Source of the DNA: Actinomycetes bacterium | GTDB taxonomy: Bacteria; Actinomycetota; Actinomycetes; Actinomycetales; Cellulomonadaceae | Direction: 5' to 3' | Assembly: GCA_023432565.1 (NCBI GenBank) | Contig: JAEYUL010000170.1 | Location: 1-47,507, forward strand | Length of the DNA: 47,507 nucleotides | In this document: positions 8,245 to 16,583 of the stretch, piece by piece | Layout: each line of letters starts with the position of its first letter | How positions within the stretch are numbered: the stretch's first letter is position 1 | Program-made: the position numbers and the translations under genes | Notes under the pieces: model-generated | Database searches by the model: none | The model's input: the letters and a program-made list of their open reading frames with translations, nothing else | Told to the model about the DNA's origin: nothing

Positions 8245-10413
8245 TCAGCCCTGCTGGTCGCCCGTACCGGTGGCCGTGGGCGCGGCCTGCGACGCGGACG
8301 GTGCGGCGTCGCCGCTCGCGGCGGCGATCGACTCGTGCGCGGCTGCGACGACGGCCTCGGCCGTGATGCCGAACTCGCGGTAGAGCACCTGGTAGTCCGC
8401 CGACGCGCCGAAGTGCTCGAGCGAGACGGTGCGGCCGGCGTCCCCGACGATCTTGTGCCAGGACAGCGCGATGCCGGCCTCGACGGAGACTCGCGCCCGC
8501 ACCGACGAGGGCAGCACCGACTCGCGGTACGCCTCGTCCTGCTCGGCGAACCACTCGAGGGACGGCGCCGAGACGACGCGCGTGGGCACGCCCGCGGCCT
8601 CGAGCGTCTCGCGCGCCTCGACCGCGAGCTGCACCTCGGACCCGGTGCCGATGAGGATCACCTCGGGCGCGGCGTTGCTCGCCTCGAGCAGCACGTACGC
8701 GCCCTTGGCGACGCCCTCGGCGCCTGCGAAGCCGTCCTCGCCGCGGGGGAACGTGGGGACGTTCTGGCGCGTGAGGATGAGGCCGACCGGACCGTCGCGG
8801 CGCTCGAGGATCGCCTTCCACGCCTGCGCGGTCTCGTTGGCGTCCGCCGGGCGGACGACCGCGAGGCCCGGGATGGCCCGCAGCGCGGTGAGGTGCTCGA
8901 CCGGCTGGTGGGTGGGGCCGTCCTCGCCGAGCCCGATCGAGTCGTGCGTCCAGACGTAGATCGCCGGCACGCCCATGAGCGAGGCGAGGCGGACCGAGCC
9001 GCGCATGTAGTCGGCGAACTGCAGGAACGTGCCGCCGTACGCGCGCGTCAGTCCGTGCAGCGTGATGCCGGACAGGATCGCGCCCATGCCGTGCTCACGG
9101 ATGCCGAAGTGCAGCGTGCGGCCGCCCTCGTCGCCGGCGAACTCGTGCGTCGAGCGGTGCGCGGGGATGAAGGAGGGCTGGCCCTTCATGGTCGTGTTGT
9201 TCGACCCCGCGAGGTCGGCCGAGCCGCCCCAGAGCTCGGGCAGCGCGTCCGCGATCGCGGACAGGACCTCGCCGGACGCGGCGCGCGTCGCGACGGCCTT
9301 GCCCGCGGGGAAGACGGGCAGCGACTGCGTCCAGTCGGCCGGCAGCTCGCCCGCGCTGAGGCGCTCGAGCAGCGCGGCACGCTCGGGGTTGGCCGCCTTC
9401 CACGCGTCGAACGACTCCTGCCAGGCGGCACGCGCGGTCGCGGCGCGGTCCGCGAGGCCGCGCGTGTGCGCGAGCACCTCGGGGTCGACCTCGAACGACG
9501 CGTCCGGGTCGAAGCCCAGGAGCTCCTTGAGACCGCGGATCGACTCCGTGCCGAGCTTCGAGCCGTGCGACGAGTGGTCGTCCGTCTTGCCGGGCGTGGG
9601 CCACGCGATCAGGGTGCGGATGCCGATGAAGGACGGCTTGTCGGTCACGGCCTTGGCGGCCTCGATCGCGGCGTGCAGCGCGTCGACGTCCTCGCGGTAC
9701 TCCCCGCCGGCCGTCCAGTCGACGAACTGCACGTGCCAGCCGTACGACTCGTACCGGGCCAGGACGTCCTCGGTGAAGGCGATCTGGGTGTCGCCCTCGA
9801 TCGAGATGTGGTTGTCGTCCCACAGGACGATGAGGTTGCCGAGCTCCTGCGTGCCGGCGAGCGACGACGCCTCGCTCGTCACGCCCTCCTGCAGGTCGCC
9901 GTCGGAGGCGATGACGTACGTGTGGTGGTCGAACGGGCTCGTGCCCGCGGGAGCCTCCGGGTCCAGGAGGTGACGCTCCCGGCGCTGCGCCATCGCGAAG
10001 CCGACCGCCGAGGCCAGGCCCTGCCCGAGCGGGCCCGTCGTGATCTCGACGCCCTCGGTGTGCTTGTACTCCGGGTGCCCCGGGGTCTTCGAGCCCCACG
10101 TCCGCAGCGCCTGCAGGTCCTCGAGCTCGAGGCCGAAGCCGCCGAGGTACAGCTGGATGTACTGGGTGAGGCAGGAGTGGCCGGCGGACAGCACGAAGCG
10201 GTCACGGCCGAGCCAGTGGGTGTCCTTCGGGTCGTGGCGCAGCACGTTCTGGTAGAGGAGGTAGGCCACCGGGGCGAGGCTGATCGCCGTCCCGGGGTGA
10301 CCGTTGCCGACCTTCTCGACCGAGTCCGCCGCCAGGACGCGCACCGTGTCGACGGCCTTGACGTCCAGGTCGGTCCATCCGACCGTCTGGGCCAGGGGAG
10401 CCTTCGCGTTCAC
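8245..10413 (-). CDS. tkt: Transketolase
   Basis: Thiamine-diphosphate enzyme that moves two-carbon units between sugar phosphates. The protein is 722 residues, normal for the family. It shows GHPG near the N terminus, the thiamine diphosphate motif starting SDGDLQEG and ending WDDN, the central-domain motif GIREHGMG, and THDSIGLGEDGPTHQPVE. The start is a GTG at 10413 preceded by GGAATGAGGTG. It is transcribed in the same direction as tal-zwf-opcA-pgl but is separated by a strong hairpin. A C-terminal Ala/Ser-rich tail of about 20 residues is unusual but small. Confidence 0.98.
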   Translation of the reverse strand: MNAKAPLAQTVGWTDLDVKAVDTVRVLAADSVEKVGNGHPGTAISLAPVAYLLYQNVLRHDPKDTHWLGRDRFVLSAGHSCLTQYIQLYLGGFGLELEDLQALRTWGSKTPGHPEYKHTEGVEITTGPLGQGLASAVGFAMAQRRERHLLDPEAPAGTSPFDHHTYVIASDGDLQEGVTSEASSLAGTQELGNLIVLWDDNHISIEGDTQIAFTEDVLARYESYGWHVQFVDWTAGGEYREDVDALHAAIEAAKAVTDKPSFIGIRTLIAWPTPGKTDDHSSHGSKLGTESIRGLKELLGFDPDASFEVDPEVLAHTRGLADRAATARAAWQESFDAWKAANPERAALLERLSAGELPADWTQSLPVFPAGKAVATRAASGEVLSAIADALPELWGGSADLAGSNNTTMKGQPSFIPAHRSTHEFAGDEGGRTLHFGIREHGMGAILSGITLHGLTRAYGGTFLQFADYMRGSVRLASLMGVPAIYVWTHDSIGLGEDGPTHQPVEHLTALRAIPGLAVVRPADANETAQAWKAILERRDGPVGLILTRQNVPTFPRGEDGFAGAEGVAKGAYVLLEASNAAPEVILIGTGSEVQLAVEARETLEAAGVPTRVVSAPSLEWFAEQDEAYRESVLPSSVRARVSVEAGIALSWHKIVGDAGRTVSLEHFGASADYQVLYREFGITAEAVVAAAHESIAAASGDAAPSASQAAPTATGTGDQQG

Positions 10414-10957
10414 CGCACCTCATTCCCACCCGGGAGAGCCGGGTGACGTGTTCCGACTTGCGTGCCGTGCTGCTTCGGCACGGCCTCGCGAGGGTTCTCG
10501 CGAGCGCACGGTCGTCCGTGGCTGGCCCGTGCACGGGTCGCGCGCCGGTGTCGTCCCACGGTCGGGACGCACTCGGACGACGACGCGCACGGACGGACGC
10601 CGGTTGCCGCTTGAGCCTATAGCCCACGCGCGGAGCTCCAGCCACGGTGACCAGCCTCCGGCCACCGTGACGCGCCCGCCTCAGGACTATGTGCGGCGCG
10701 CGACCGATCTCACAGGTCGCGCCGGGCGCGGTGGGAGGCCTTTCGTCCCACGCGCGGCGTAGCATGGCCGTCGACGTCAGCCCCCGACCGGCCCACAGCG
10801 CCGACCGCCGACCCACGAACGGAAACCGCTTCGCGTGCGCCTCTCCAGCCCCTCGTCAGTCGACGGACGGTCGGCTGACGGCGCCGTCGGCGCTCGTCGC
10901 GGTCCAAGGGTCGCAGCACGTGGTGCGCACGAGGGGCACGGGGTCGTCCTCGACGAG
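10414..10957. other. Divergent intergenic region tkt/ctaB
   Basis: About 540 bases between the diverging tkt and ctaB genes, with lower third-position GC than a coding frame and no convincing ORF. It holds three inverted repeats: 10464-10484 (7-base-pair stem GCCGTGC), 10485-10504 (palindromic CTCGCGAG arms around GGTT), and 10643-10669 (CACGGTG with CACCGTG). A TAGCAT -10-like element lies at 10760. The tkt promoter must be here but cannot be placed with confidence. Confidence 0.5.
10760..10765 (+). promoter_or_regulatory. Possible -10 element of ctaB
   Basis: TAGCAT fits TANNNT and is the best match on the plus strand upstream of ctaB. No clear -35 is seen. It implies an untranslated leader of roughly 185 bases if ctaB starts at 10958. 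Confidence 0.3.
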
Positions 10958-11959
10958 GTGGCCACGGCGGACGGCGAGCACCGCGCGACGGCGGCGGACG
11001 TGACCGCGTCGCTCTCGCCGGTCGCGGCAGGCCCGGACGGGGCAGGGACGGGCCACGCGCAAGGACGGGTCGCGGCGGCCAGGGCGGTCGTCGGACGGTA
11101 CGTGACGCTCACCAAGCCGCGTGTCATCGAGCTGCTGCTCGTGACGACGATCCCGACGATGATCCTCGCGCAGGAGGGCTGGCCGAGTCTGGGTCTCGTG
11201 CTGGCCACGCTCGTCGGCGGTGCGGCGGCCGCGGGCTCCGCGAACGTCCTGAACTGCTACATCGACCGCGACATCGACCGCGTGATGAACCGGACGCGCA
11301 GGCGTCCGACCGCCACCGGCGAGATCAGCCCGCGGGCGGCGCTCCTGTTCGGCCTCGTGCTCGGCGTGGTCAGCCTGTCGTGGCTGTGGTTCCTGGTGAA
11401 CCCGGTCTCGTCGATGCTGACCGCCGGGGCGATCCTCATCTACGTCGTCGGCTACACGATGATCCTCAAGCGGCGCACGCCGCAGAACATCGTCTGGGGC
11501 GGGGCCGCCGGCTGCATGCCCGTGCTCATCGGCTGGTCCGCCGTGACCGGGTCGGTCGGCTGGCCGGCGCTGCTGCTGTTCGGCGTGATCTTCTTCTGGA
11601 CGCCGCCGCACTACTGGCCGCTGTCCATGAAGTTCCGGCGGGACTACGCGGCCGCGGGCGTCCCGATGCTCCCGGTCGTCGCACGCGACACGAAGGTCGC
11701 GCGCGAGATGATCGGCTACACGCTCGCGATGATCGCCTGCTCGCTGCTGCTGGTGCCCGCGGCCGGCATGACGTGGGTCTACGCGGTGCTCGCGACCGCT
11801 CTCGGCGTCTGGTTCCTCGTGCTCTGCGTCCGGCTGCTGCGCCGCGCGGAGGAGCCCGCACGGGGCAAGCTGCGGGCGATGAGCGTGTTCCACGCCTCGA
11901 TCACCTACCTCACGCTGCTGTCCGTCGCGATCTCGGTCGACGTCTTCCTGCCGCTGTGA
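10958..11959 (+). CDS. ctaB: Protoheme IX farnesyltransferase (heme O synthase)
   Basis: Membrane prenyltransferase of the UbiA family that attaches a farnesyl group to heme B, making heme O for cytochrome oxidase. The conserved part starts YVTLTKPRVIELLL and includes the Asp-rich motif NCYIDRDIDRVMNRT and YTMILKRRTPQNIVWGG. About eight or nine hydrophobic segments follow to the C terminus. The start is uncertain: GTG codons at 10835, 10958 and 11000 are in frame. Third-position GC becomes coding-like only from about 10930, so 10958 is chosen. No candidate has a good ribosome binding site. xerD starts 16 bases downstream. Confidence 0.9.
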   Translation: MATADGEHRATAADVTASLSPVAAGPDGAGTGHAQGRVAAARAVVGRYVTLTKPRVIELLLVTTIPTMILAQEGWPSLGLVLATLVGGAAAAGSANVLNCYIDRDIDRVMNRTRRRPTATGEISPRAALLFGLVLGVVSLSWLWFLVNPVSSMLTAGAILIYVVGYTMILKRRTPQNIVWGGAAGCMPVLIGWSAVTGSVGWPALLLFGVIFFWTPPHYWPLSMKFRRDYAAAGVPMLPVVARDTKVAREMIGYTLAMIACSLLLVPAAGMTWVYAVLATALGVWFLVLCVRLLRRAEEPARGKLRAMSVFHASITYLTLLSVAISVDVFLPL

Positions 11960-11975
11960 CGGGCGGCTGCGCGCG

Positions 11976-12938
11976 GTGACCCAGGCGGCCTCCCGCAGTC
12001 CGCTGGAGCGCGCGCTCGAGGACTACCTCGCGCACCTGACGGTCGAGCGCGGCCTGTCCCGCAACACCGTCGCCGCCTACCGGCGCGATCTCGGCCGCTA
12101 CGTGGCCTACCTGCAGGCACGCGGCCGCGGTGCACCCACGGACGTGCACGCGCAGGACGTCGAGGACTACCTGGTGGCCGTCCGGACGGGTGCGGACGGC
12201 GGCAGCGCGCTGTCCTCGTCGTCCGCCGCACGTGCGGTCGTCGCGGTGCGCGGCTGGCACAAGTTCCTCGTGCTCGACGGCGTGACCCCCGACGACGCCG
12301 CGAGCGGCGTGCGCCCGCCTCCCGCGCCGCGGCGCCTGCCCAAGGCCATCTCGGTCGACGAGGTGGGCCGCCTGATCGACGCGGCCGGGCTCGGCGACGG
12401 CCCGGTGCCGCTGCGCGACCGTGCGCTGCTCGAGCTGCTCTACGCCACCGGCGCCCGCATCTCCGAGGCCGTGGGTCTGGACGTCGACGACGTCGACCGC
12501 ACGCCCGGGCGCGCGGCGGTCCGGCTCTTCGGCAAGGGCGGCAAGGAGCGAGTCGTCCCGGTGGGGTCGTTCGCCGTCGAGGCGCTCGAAACGTACCTCG
12601 TGCGTGGTCGTCCCACGCTGGCGGCGGGCGGTCGTGGGACGCCGGCGGTGTTCCTCAACACGCGTGGCGCGCGGCTGTCGCGGCAGAGCGCCTGGGCGGC
12701 GCTGCGGACCGCCGCCGAGCGCGCGGGCCTGGGCGGGCGCGGGACCGGCGTCGCCCACCTGTCGCCGCACACCCTGCGGCACTCGTTCGCGACCCACCTG
12801 CTCGCCGGCGGGGCCGACGTACGCGTCGTGCAGGAGCTGCTCGGGCACGCGTCGGTCACCACCACCCAGATCTACACGCTCGTCACGCCGGACACCCTGC
12901 GCGAGGTCTACCAGCTCAGTCATCCCCGGGCGCGGTGA
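11976..12938 (+). CDS. xerD: Site-specific tyrosine recombinase XerD
   Basis: Tyrosine recombinase that resolves chromosome dimers at dif sites. The 320-residue protein has an N-terminal SAM-like core-binding domain (about residues 8-100, with VERGLSRNTVAAYRRDL) and a catalytic domain. The catalytic residues are visible: Arg in YATGARISEAVGL, Lys in GKGGKERVVP, His/Arg in HTLRHSFATHLL, His in ELLGHASVTTTQIY, and the Tyr nucleophile in the same motif. The GTG at 11976 gives MTQAASRS. It stands directly before parA and scpAB, a common actinobacterial chromosome-maintenance cluster, which supports housekeeping XerD rather than an integrase. Confidence 0.94.
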   Translation: MTQAASRSPLERALEDYLAHLTVERGLSRNTVAAYRRDLGRYVAYLQARGRGAPTDVHAQDVEDYLVAVRTGADGGSALSSSSAARAVVAVRGWHKFLVLDGVTPDDAASGVRPPPAPRRLPKAISVDEVGRLIDAAGLGDGPVPLRDRALLELLYATGARISEAVGLDVDDVDRTPGRAAVRLFGKGGKERVVPVGSFAVEALETYLVRGRPTLAAGGRGTPAVFLNTRGARLSRQSAWAALRTAAERAGLGGRGTGVAHLSPHTLRHSFATHLLAGGADVRVVQELLGHASVTTTQIYTLVTPDTLREVYQLSHPRAR

Positions 12939-12962
12939 TCGTCTCAGGACGGTCCGCTCCGG

Positions 12963-12968
12963 TAGGTT
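12963..12968 (+). promoter_or_regulatory. -10 element of a probable leaderless parA transcript
   Basis: TAGGTT is followed by exactly seven bases and then the GTG at 12976. This spacing places the transcription start on the start codon. No ribosome binding site is present, which agrees with leaderless translation. No good -35 is seen. Confidence 0.55.
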
Positions 12969-12975
12969 GTGCGAC

Positions 12976-13839
12976 GTGGTGAGCAGCGACACGACGCAGG
13001 AACTGGACGCCGTCGGGCGAGCGCTCCCGGTCTTCCCGGAGCCCGAGCCTCTGGCCTCGCACGGCCCCGCGCGCGTCATCGCGATGTGCAACCAGAAGGG
13101 CGGCGTCGGCAAGACGACGACGACGATCAACCTCGCGGCTGCTCTCGCCGAGTACGGCCGCAAGGTCCTCATCGTCGACTTCGACCCGCAGGGCGCCGCG
13201 TCCGTCGGGCTCGGCATCAGCCCCCACGAGCTCGACCTCACGATCTACAACCTGCTCATGGAGCGCGACGCGCAGATCGCCGACGTGCTGCGGCACACGA
13301 GCACGCCCGGTCTCGACCTGCTGCCGGCGAACATCGACCTGTCCGCCGCGGAGGTCCAGCTGGTGGGGGAGGTCGCGCGCGAGTCGGTCCTGTCGCGCGC
13401 GCTGCGTCCCGTTCTGGACGACTACGACGTCGTCCTCATCGACTGCCAGCCGTCCCTCGGGCTGCTCACCGTCAACGCCCTCACGGCGGCGCACGGCGTG
13501 CTGATCCCGCTCGAGTGCGAGTTCTTCGCCCTGCGAGGGGTCGCGCTGCTCATCGAGACGATCGAGAAGGTGCGTGACCGCCTCAACCCGCGGCTCGAGG
13601 TCGACGGCATCCTCGCCACGATGTACGACTCGCGGACGCTGCACGCCCGCGAGGTCGTCGCCCGCGTGCACGAGGCGTTCGGTGACACGCTGCTGCAGAC
13701 GGTCATCGGACGCACGGTGAAGTTCCCGGACGCCACGGTCGCTGCCGAGCCCATCACCACCTACGCACCGACGCACAGCGGCGCGCAGGCCTATCGCCAG
13801 CTCGCGCGCGAGCTCGTCGCCCGTGGCGACGCCGCCTGA
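12976..13839 (+). CDS. parA: ParA/Soj-family partition ATPase
   Basis: Deviant Walker A ATPase of the ParA/MinD group, acting in chromosome or cargo positioning. The 287-residue protein starts VVSSDTTQELD and carries the deviant Walker A motif KGGVGKTTT at about residues 41-49, the FDPQGAAS motif and the Walker B-like VVLIDCQPSLG. No parB follows. Instead it overlaps scpA by 17 bases, so it is the solo ParA found beside scpAB in actinobacteria, probably distinct from the parAB pair near the origin. The start could also be the next GTG at 12979. The upstream TAGGTT supports 12976. Confidence 0.92.
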   Translation: MVSSDTTQELDAVGRALPVFPEPEPLASHGPARVIAMCNQKGGVGKTTTTINLAAALAEYGRKVLIVDFDPQGAASVGLGISPHELDLTIYNLLMERDAQIADVLRHTSTPGLDLLPANIDLSAAEVQLVGEVARESVLSRALRPVLDDYDVVLIDCQPSLGLLTVNALTAAHGVLIPLECEFFALRGVALLIETIEKVRDRLNPRLEVDGILATMYDSRTLHAREVVARVHEAFGDTLLQTVIGRTVKFPDATVAAEPITTYAPTHSGAQAYRQLARELVARGDAA

Positions 13840-14821
13840 GCTCGCGCCCGGAGGCGACACGACGAGCGGCACCCCGGACGAGGCGGGCTCGGCCCCGGCT
13901 GGCGACCAGCGCGGTTCGCCTCCCGGGTCGCCCGCCGGGACCGCCGGGTTCGAGGTGCACCTCGAGAACTTCTCGGGCCCGTTCGATCTGCTCCTCGGGC
14001 TGATCGCCAAGCACAAGCTCGACATCACCGAGGTCGCGCTCGCCCAGGTCACCGACGAGTTCATCGCCTACCTGCGGGCCGCCGAGGCCCAGTGGGACCT
14101 CAACCGAGCGTCGGAGTTCCTGGTCGTGGCCGCCACCCTGCTCGACCTCAAGGCCGCACGCCTGCTGCCGTCGGCGGACGTCGAGGACGCGGAGGACCTC
14201 GAGCTGCTGGAGGCGCGGGACCTGCTGTTCGCGCGACTGCTGCAGTACCGGGCGTACAAGAAGGTCGCCGCGCACCTCGGGCACCGCTGGGCGACCGAGG
14301 GCCGACGGTACCCGCGGACGGTGACCCTCGAGCCCCACCTGGCCGCGCTGCTGCCCGAGCTCGTGATGCAGATCGGGCCGGAGCAGCTCGCCGCGCTGGC
14401 CGCCAAGGCGCTCGCACCCAAGGCTGCGCCCCCCGGCGTCGACATCAGCCACCTGCACGCGCCGGCCGTCTCCGTGCGCGAGCAGGCCGCCGTGCTCGTC
14501 GACCGGCTCAGGCTTCACGGCTCGGTGTCGTTCCGCGCCCTCGTGGCGGACGCCGGGTCGACCATCGTGGTGGTCGCCCGGTTCCTGGCCGTGCTGGAGC
14601 TCTTCCGCGAGGGTGCGGTCGGTTTCGACCAGGTGACGCCTCTGGGTGACCTCACCGTGCGCTGGACCGGGGCGGCCGAGGGCGAGGTGACGGTGTCGGA
14701 CGACTTCGACCAGCTCGACACGACCGGTGACGGCACGAGCCCCGACGACACGGTCGGCACGGCCGACGGCGGATCCGGCGCACCCGCACCACCGCAGCAG
14801 CTGTCCGAGGAGGACGCATGA
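13823..14821 (+). CDS. scpA: Segregation and condensation protein A
   Basis: Kleisin subunit of the SMC-ScpAB condensin complex that compacts and segregates the chromosome. The 332-residue protein has a disordered Pro/Gly/Ser-rich N terminus (about residues 1-40). The family core follows with FEVHLENFSGPFDLLLGLI and HKLDITEVALAQVTDEF, then a winged-helix C-terminal region (SVSFRALVADAGS). The GTG at 13823 overlaps the end of parA by 17 bases and is the only start that keeps the full core. The stop overlaps scpB in ATGA. A Thr/Asp/Gly-rich acidic tail ends the protein. Confidence 0.95.
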   Translation: MATPPELAPGGDTTSGTPDEAGSAPAGDQRGSPPGSPAGTAGFEVHLENFSGPFDLLLGLIAKHKLDITEVALAQVTDEFIAYLRAAEAQWDLNRASEFLVVAATLLDLKAARLLPSADVEDAEDLELLEARDLLFARLLQYRAYKKVAAHLGHRWATEGRRYPRTVTLEPHLAALLPELVMQIGPEQLAALAAKALAPKAAPPGVDISHLHAPAVSVREQAAVLVDRLRLHGSVSFRALVADAGSTIVVVARFLAVLELFREGAVGFDQVTPLGDLTVRWTGAAEGEVTVSDDFDQLDTTGDGTSPDDTVGTADGGSGAPAPPQQLSEEDA

Positions 14822-15492
14822 GCCAGGACCCGTCGACCGCCGCGCCCCAGCAGGACGCGGTCACCGAGGCCCCGACCGCGCCGGACGAGCTGGCGTTCGA
14901 CGTCGAGGCGCTGCCCGGCGGCGCGCGCGCGGCGCTGGAGGCCGTCCTGATGGTCGCCGACGAGCCCGTCCCGGCGGTCCGGCTCGCCTCGGTGCTCGGG
15001 CTGCCGACCGTGCGCGTCGAGGAGCTGCTCGACGAGCTCGCGTCCGACTACCGCGGCGAGGACGGAGGGCGAGCGCGTGGGTTCGAGCTGCGGCGCGCGG
15101 GGGAGGGGTGGCGCATCTACTCCGGGTCGGCGTACGCGGACGTCGTCGGCCGGTTCGTGCTCGACGGCCAGACCGCTCGCCTCACGCAGGCCGCGCTCGA
15201 GACGCTCGCGGTCGTCACCTACCGTCAGCCGGTCACCCGCGGACAGGTCTCCGCGGTGCGCGGGGTCAACGTCGACGGCGTGATGCGCACGCTCACCGCT
15301 CGGGGGCTGGTGACGGAGGTCGGCACCGAGCCGACGAGCGGTGCGTTGCTCTACGGGACCACGGGATACTTCTTGGAGCGGATGGGCCTGTCCAGCCTGG
15401 ACGAGCTGCCCCCGCTCGCGCCTTACCTGCCGGAGATCGACGCCCTGGAGGACGTCGACGAAGCCGGCACCACGATCGGAGGACCAGCATGA
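14818..15492 (+). CDS. scpB: Segregation and condensation protein B
   Basis: Winged-helix dimer subunit of the SMC-ScpAB complex. The 224-residue protein has the family motifs ALEAVLMVADEPVPAVRLA, TQAALETLAVVTYRQPVTRGQVSAVRGVN and LLYGTTGYFLERMGL. The ATG at 14818 overlaps the scpA stop codon (ATGA) and its own stop overlaps the following pseudouridine synthase gene, so the three are translationally coupled. The first 25 residues are Pro/Thr/Ala-rich and probably disordered. Confidence 0.96.
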   Translation: MSQDPSTAAPQQDAVTEAPTAPDELAFDVEALPGGARAALEAVLMVADEPVPAVRLASVLGLPTVRVEELLDELASDYRGEDGGRARGFELRRAGEGWRIYSGSAYADVVGRFVLDGQTARLTQAALETLAVVTYRQPVTRGQVSAVRGVNVDGVMRTLTARGLVTEVGTEPTSGALLYGTTGYFLERMGLSSLDELPPLAPYLPEIDALEDVDEAGTTIGGPA

Positions 15493-16583
15493 CCCCCCAG
15501 CAGCGCCGCGGTGACGCGGACCGCAACGGACGCCCCGGCTCGCCCGGAGGCGCGCCTCGCGGCTCCTCGGGCCGCGGCGGATCCGGCGGCAGCGCGTCCG
15601 GGCGTGGGTCCTCGGGCGGCGCCTCGTCGGGGCGTGGGTCCTCGGGTGGCGCGCCGTCCGGGCGGGCCTCGGGGCAGCGTGCCTCGCAGGCGCCCGGGGC
15701 GTCGGGCGACGCTGCGCGCACCGGCGGCAAGAAGCCGCACCGCGGGCAGGCGGGCGCGTCACGCGGGCCGGCGAAGGGGCGTGCAGGCTCCCGACCGACG
15801 AACGGGCGCCCTGCCGCACGACGCGCCCCGGTCGTCCCCACGATCGACGTGCACGACCCTGAGGGCGTCCGGCTGCAGAAGCTGCTCGCGGCGGCAGGCC
15901 TCGGCTCGCGTCGGGCGTGCGAGGCGCTCATCGCCGCGGGCCGGGTGGAGGTCGACGGTCAGGTCGTCATGGAGCTCGGTGTACGGGTCGATCCGGCGCG
16001 TGCCGTGGTCCTCGTCGACGGGCTGCGCGTCCAGCTCGACTCGACGCACGTCACGCTCGCGCTCAACAAGCCGAAGGGCGTCGTCTCGACGATGCACGAC
16101 GAGCAGGGCCGCCCGTCGGTCGCGCAGTACGTCGCCGACCGCACCGAGCGGCTGTTCCACGTGGGCCGACTCGACGCGGACACCGAGGGCCTCCTGCTCC
16201 TGACGAGCGACGGCGAGCTCGCGCACCACCTGTCGCACCCGTCGAGCGGGGTCCGCAAGACGTACCTCGCCGAGGTGCAGGGTCGCGTCACGCCGGCGGT
16301 CGCTCAGCGCCTGCAGCGCGGTGTCGAGCTCGAGGACGGACCGGCCAAGGCCGACGGCGTGACGATCGTGCAGGCGCTGTCCCACCTGAGCCTGGTGGAG
16401 CTGACGCTGCACGAGGGACGCAACCGCATCGTGCGCCGCATGCTCGACGAGGTCGGCCACCCGGTCACCAAGCTCGTGCGCACACGCATCGGCCCCATCC
16501 GGCTGGGTGACCTCAAGCCCGGCCGCACGCGTGTGCTGTCGCAGGTCGAGATCGGCTCGCTGATGTCGCAGGCGGGCATGTGA
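15489..16583 (+). CDS. rluB: RluB-family rRNA pseudouridine synthase with long disordered N terminus
   Basis: Isomerises uridine to pseudouridine in ribosomal RNA (RsuA/RluB/E/F family). Of 364 residues, about the first 115 are a Gly/Ser/Arg-rich low-complexity extension. Then come an S4 RNA-binding domain (RLQKLLAAAGLGSRRACEALI, with GRVEVDGQ) and the catalytic domain with ALNKPKGVVST and the catalytic aspartate in HVGRLDADTEGLLLLT. The ATG at 15489 overlaps scpB in ATGA. The neighbourhood scpA-scpB-rluB is conserved widely in bacteria. The exact target uridine cannot be read from the sequence. Confidence 0.93.
   Translation: MTPQQRRGDADRNGRPGSPGGAPRGSSGRGGSGGSASGRGSSGGASSGRGSSGGAPSGRASGQRASQAPGASGDAARTGGKKPHRGQAGASRGPAKGRAGSRPTNGRPAARRAPVVPTIDVHDPEGVRLQKLLAAAGLGSRRACEALIAAGRVEVDGQVVMELGVRVDPARAVVLVDGLRVQLDSTHVTLALNKPKGVVSTMHDEQGRPSVAQYVADRTERLFHVGRLDADTEGLLLLTSDGELAHHLSHPSSGVRKTYLAEVQGRVTPAVAQRLQRGVELEDGPAKADGVTIVQALSHLSLVELTLHEGRNRIVRRMLDEVGHPVTKLVRTRIGPIRLGDLKPGRTRVLSQVEIGSLMSQAGM
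15601..15672 (+). repeat. 30-base tandem repeat inside rluB
   Basis: Two near-identical 30-base units (15601-15630 and 15631-15660) and a partial third encode a ten-residue Gly/Ser/Arg repeat around GRGSSGGA. They lie in the disordered N-terminal region of the pseudouridine synthase and keep the reading frame. Confidence 0.8.

Noticed and set aside
7624..10446. 940-residue open frame on the plus strand, antisense to tal and tkt
   Set aside because: It is a GC-driven shadow of transketolase; the translation is Arg/Val/Asp-rich without motifs, and the minus-strand genes are certain.
11976..12938. Phage or mobile-element integrase at a tRNA
   Set aside because: The tyrosine recombinase sits in the conserved xerD-parA-scpAB cluster, is far from the tRNA, and no att-type repeat was seen around tRNA-Pro.
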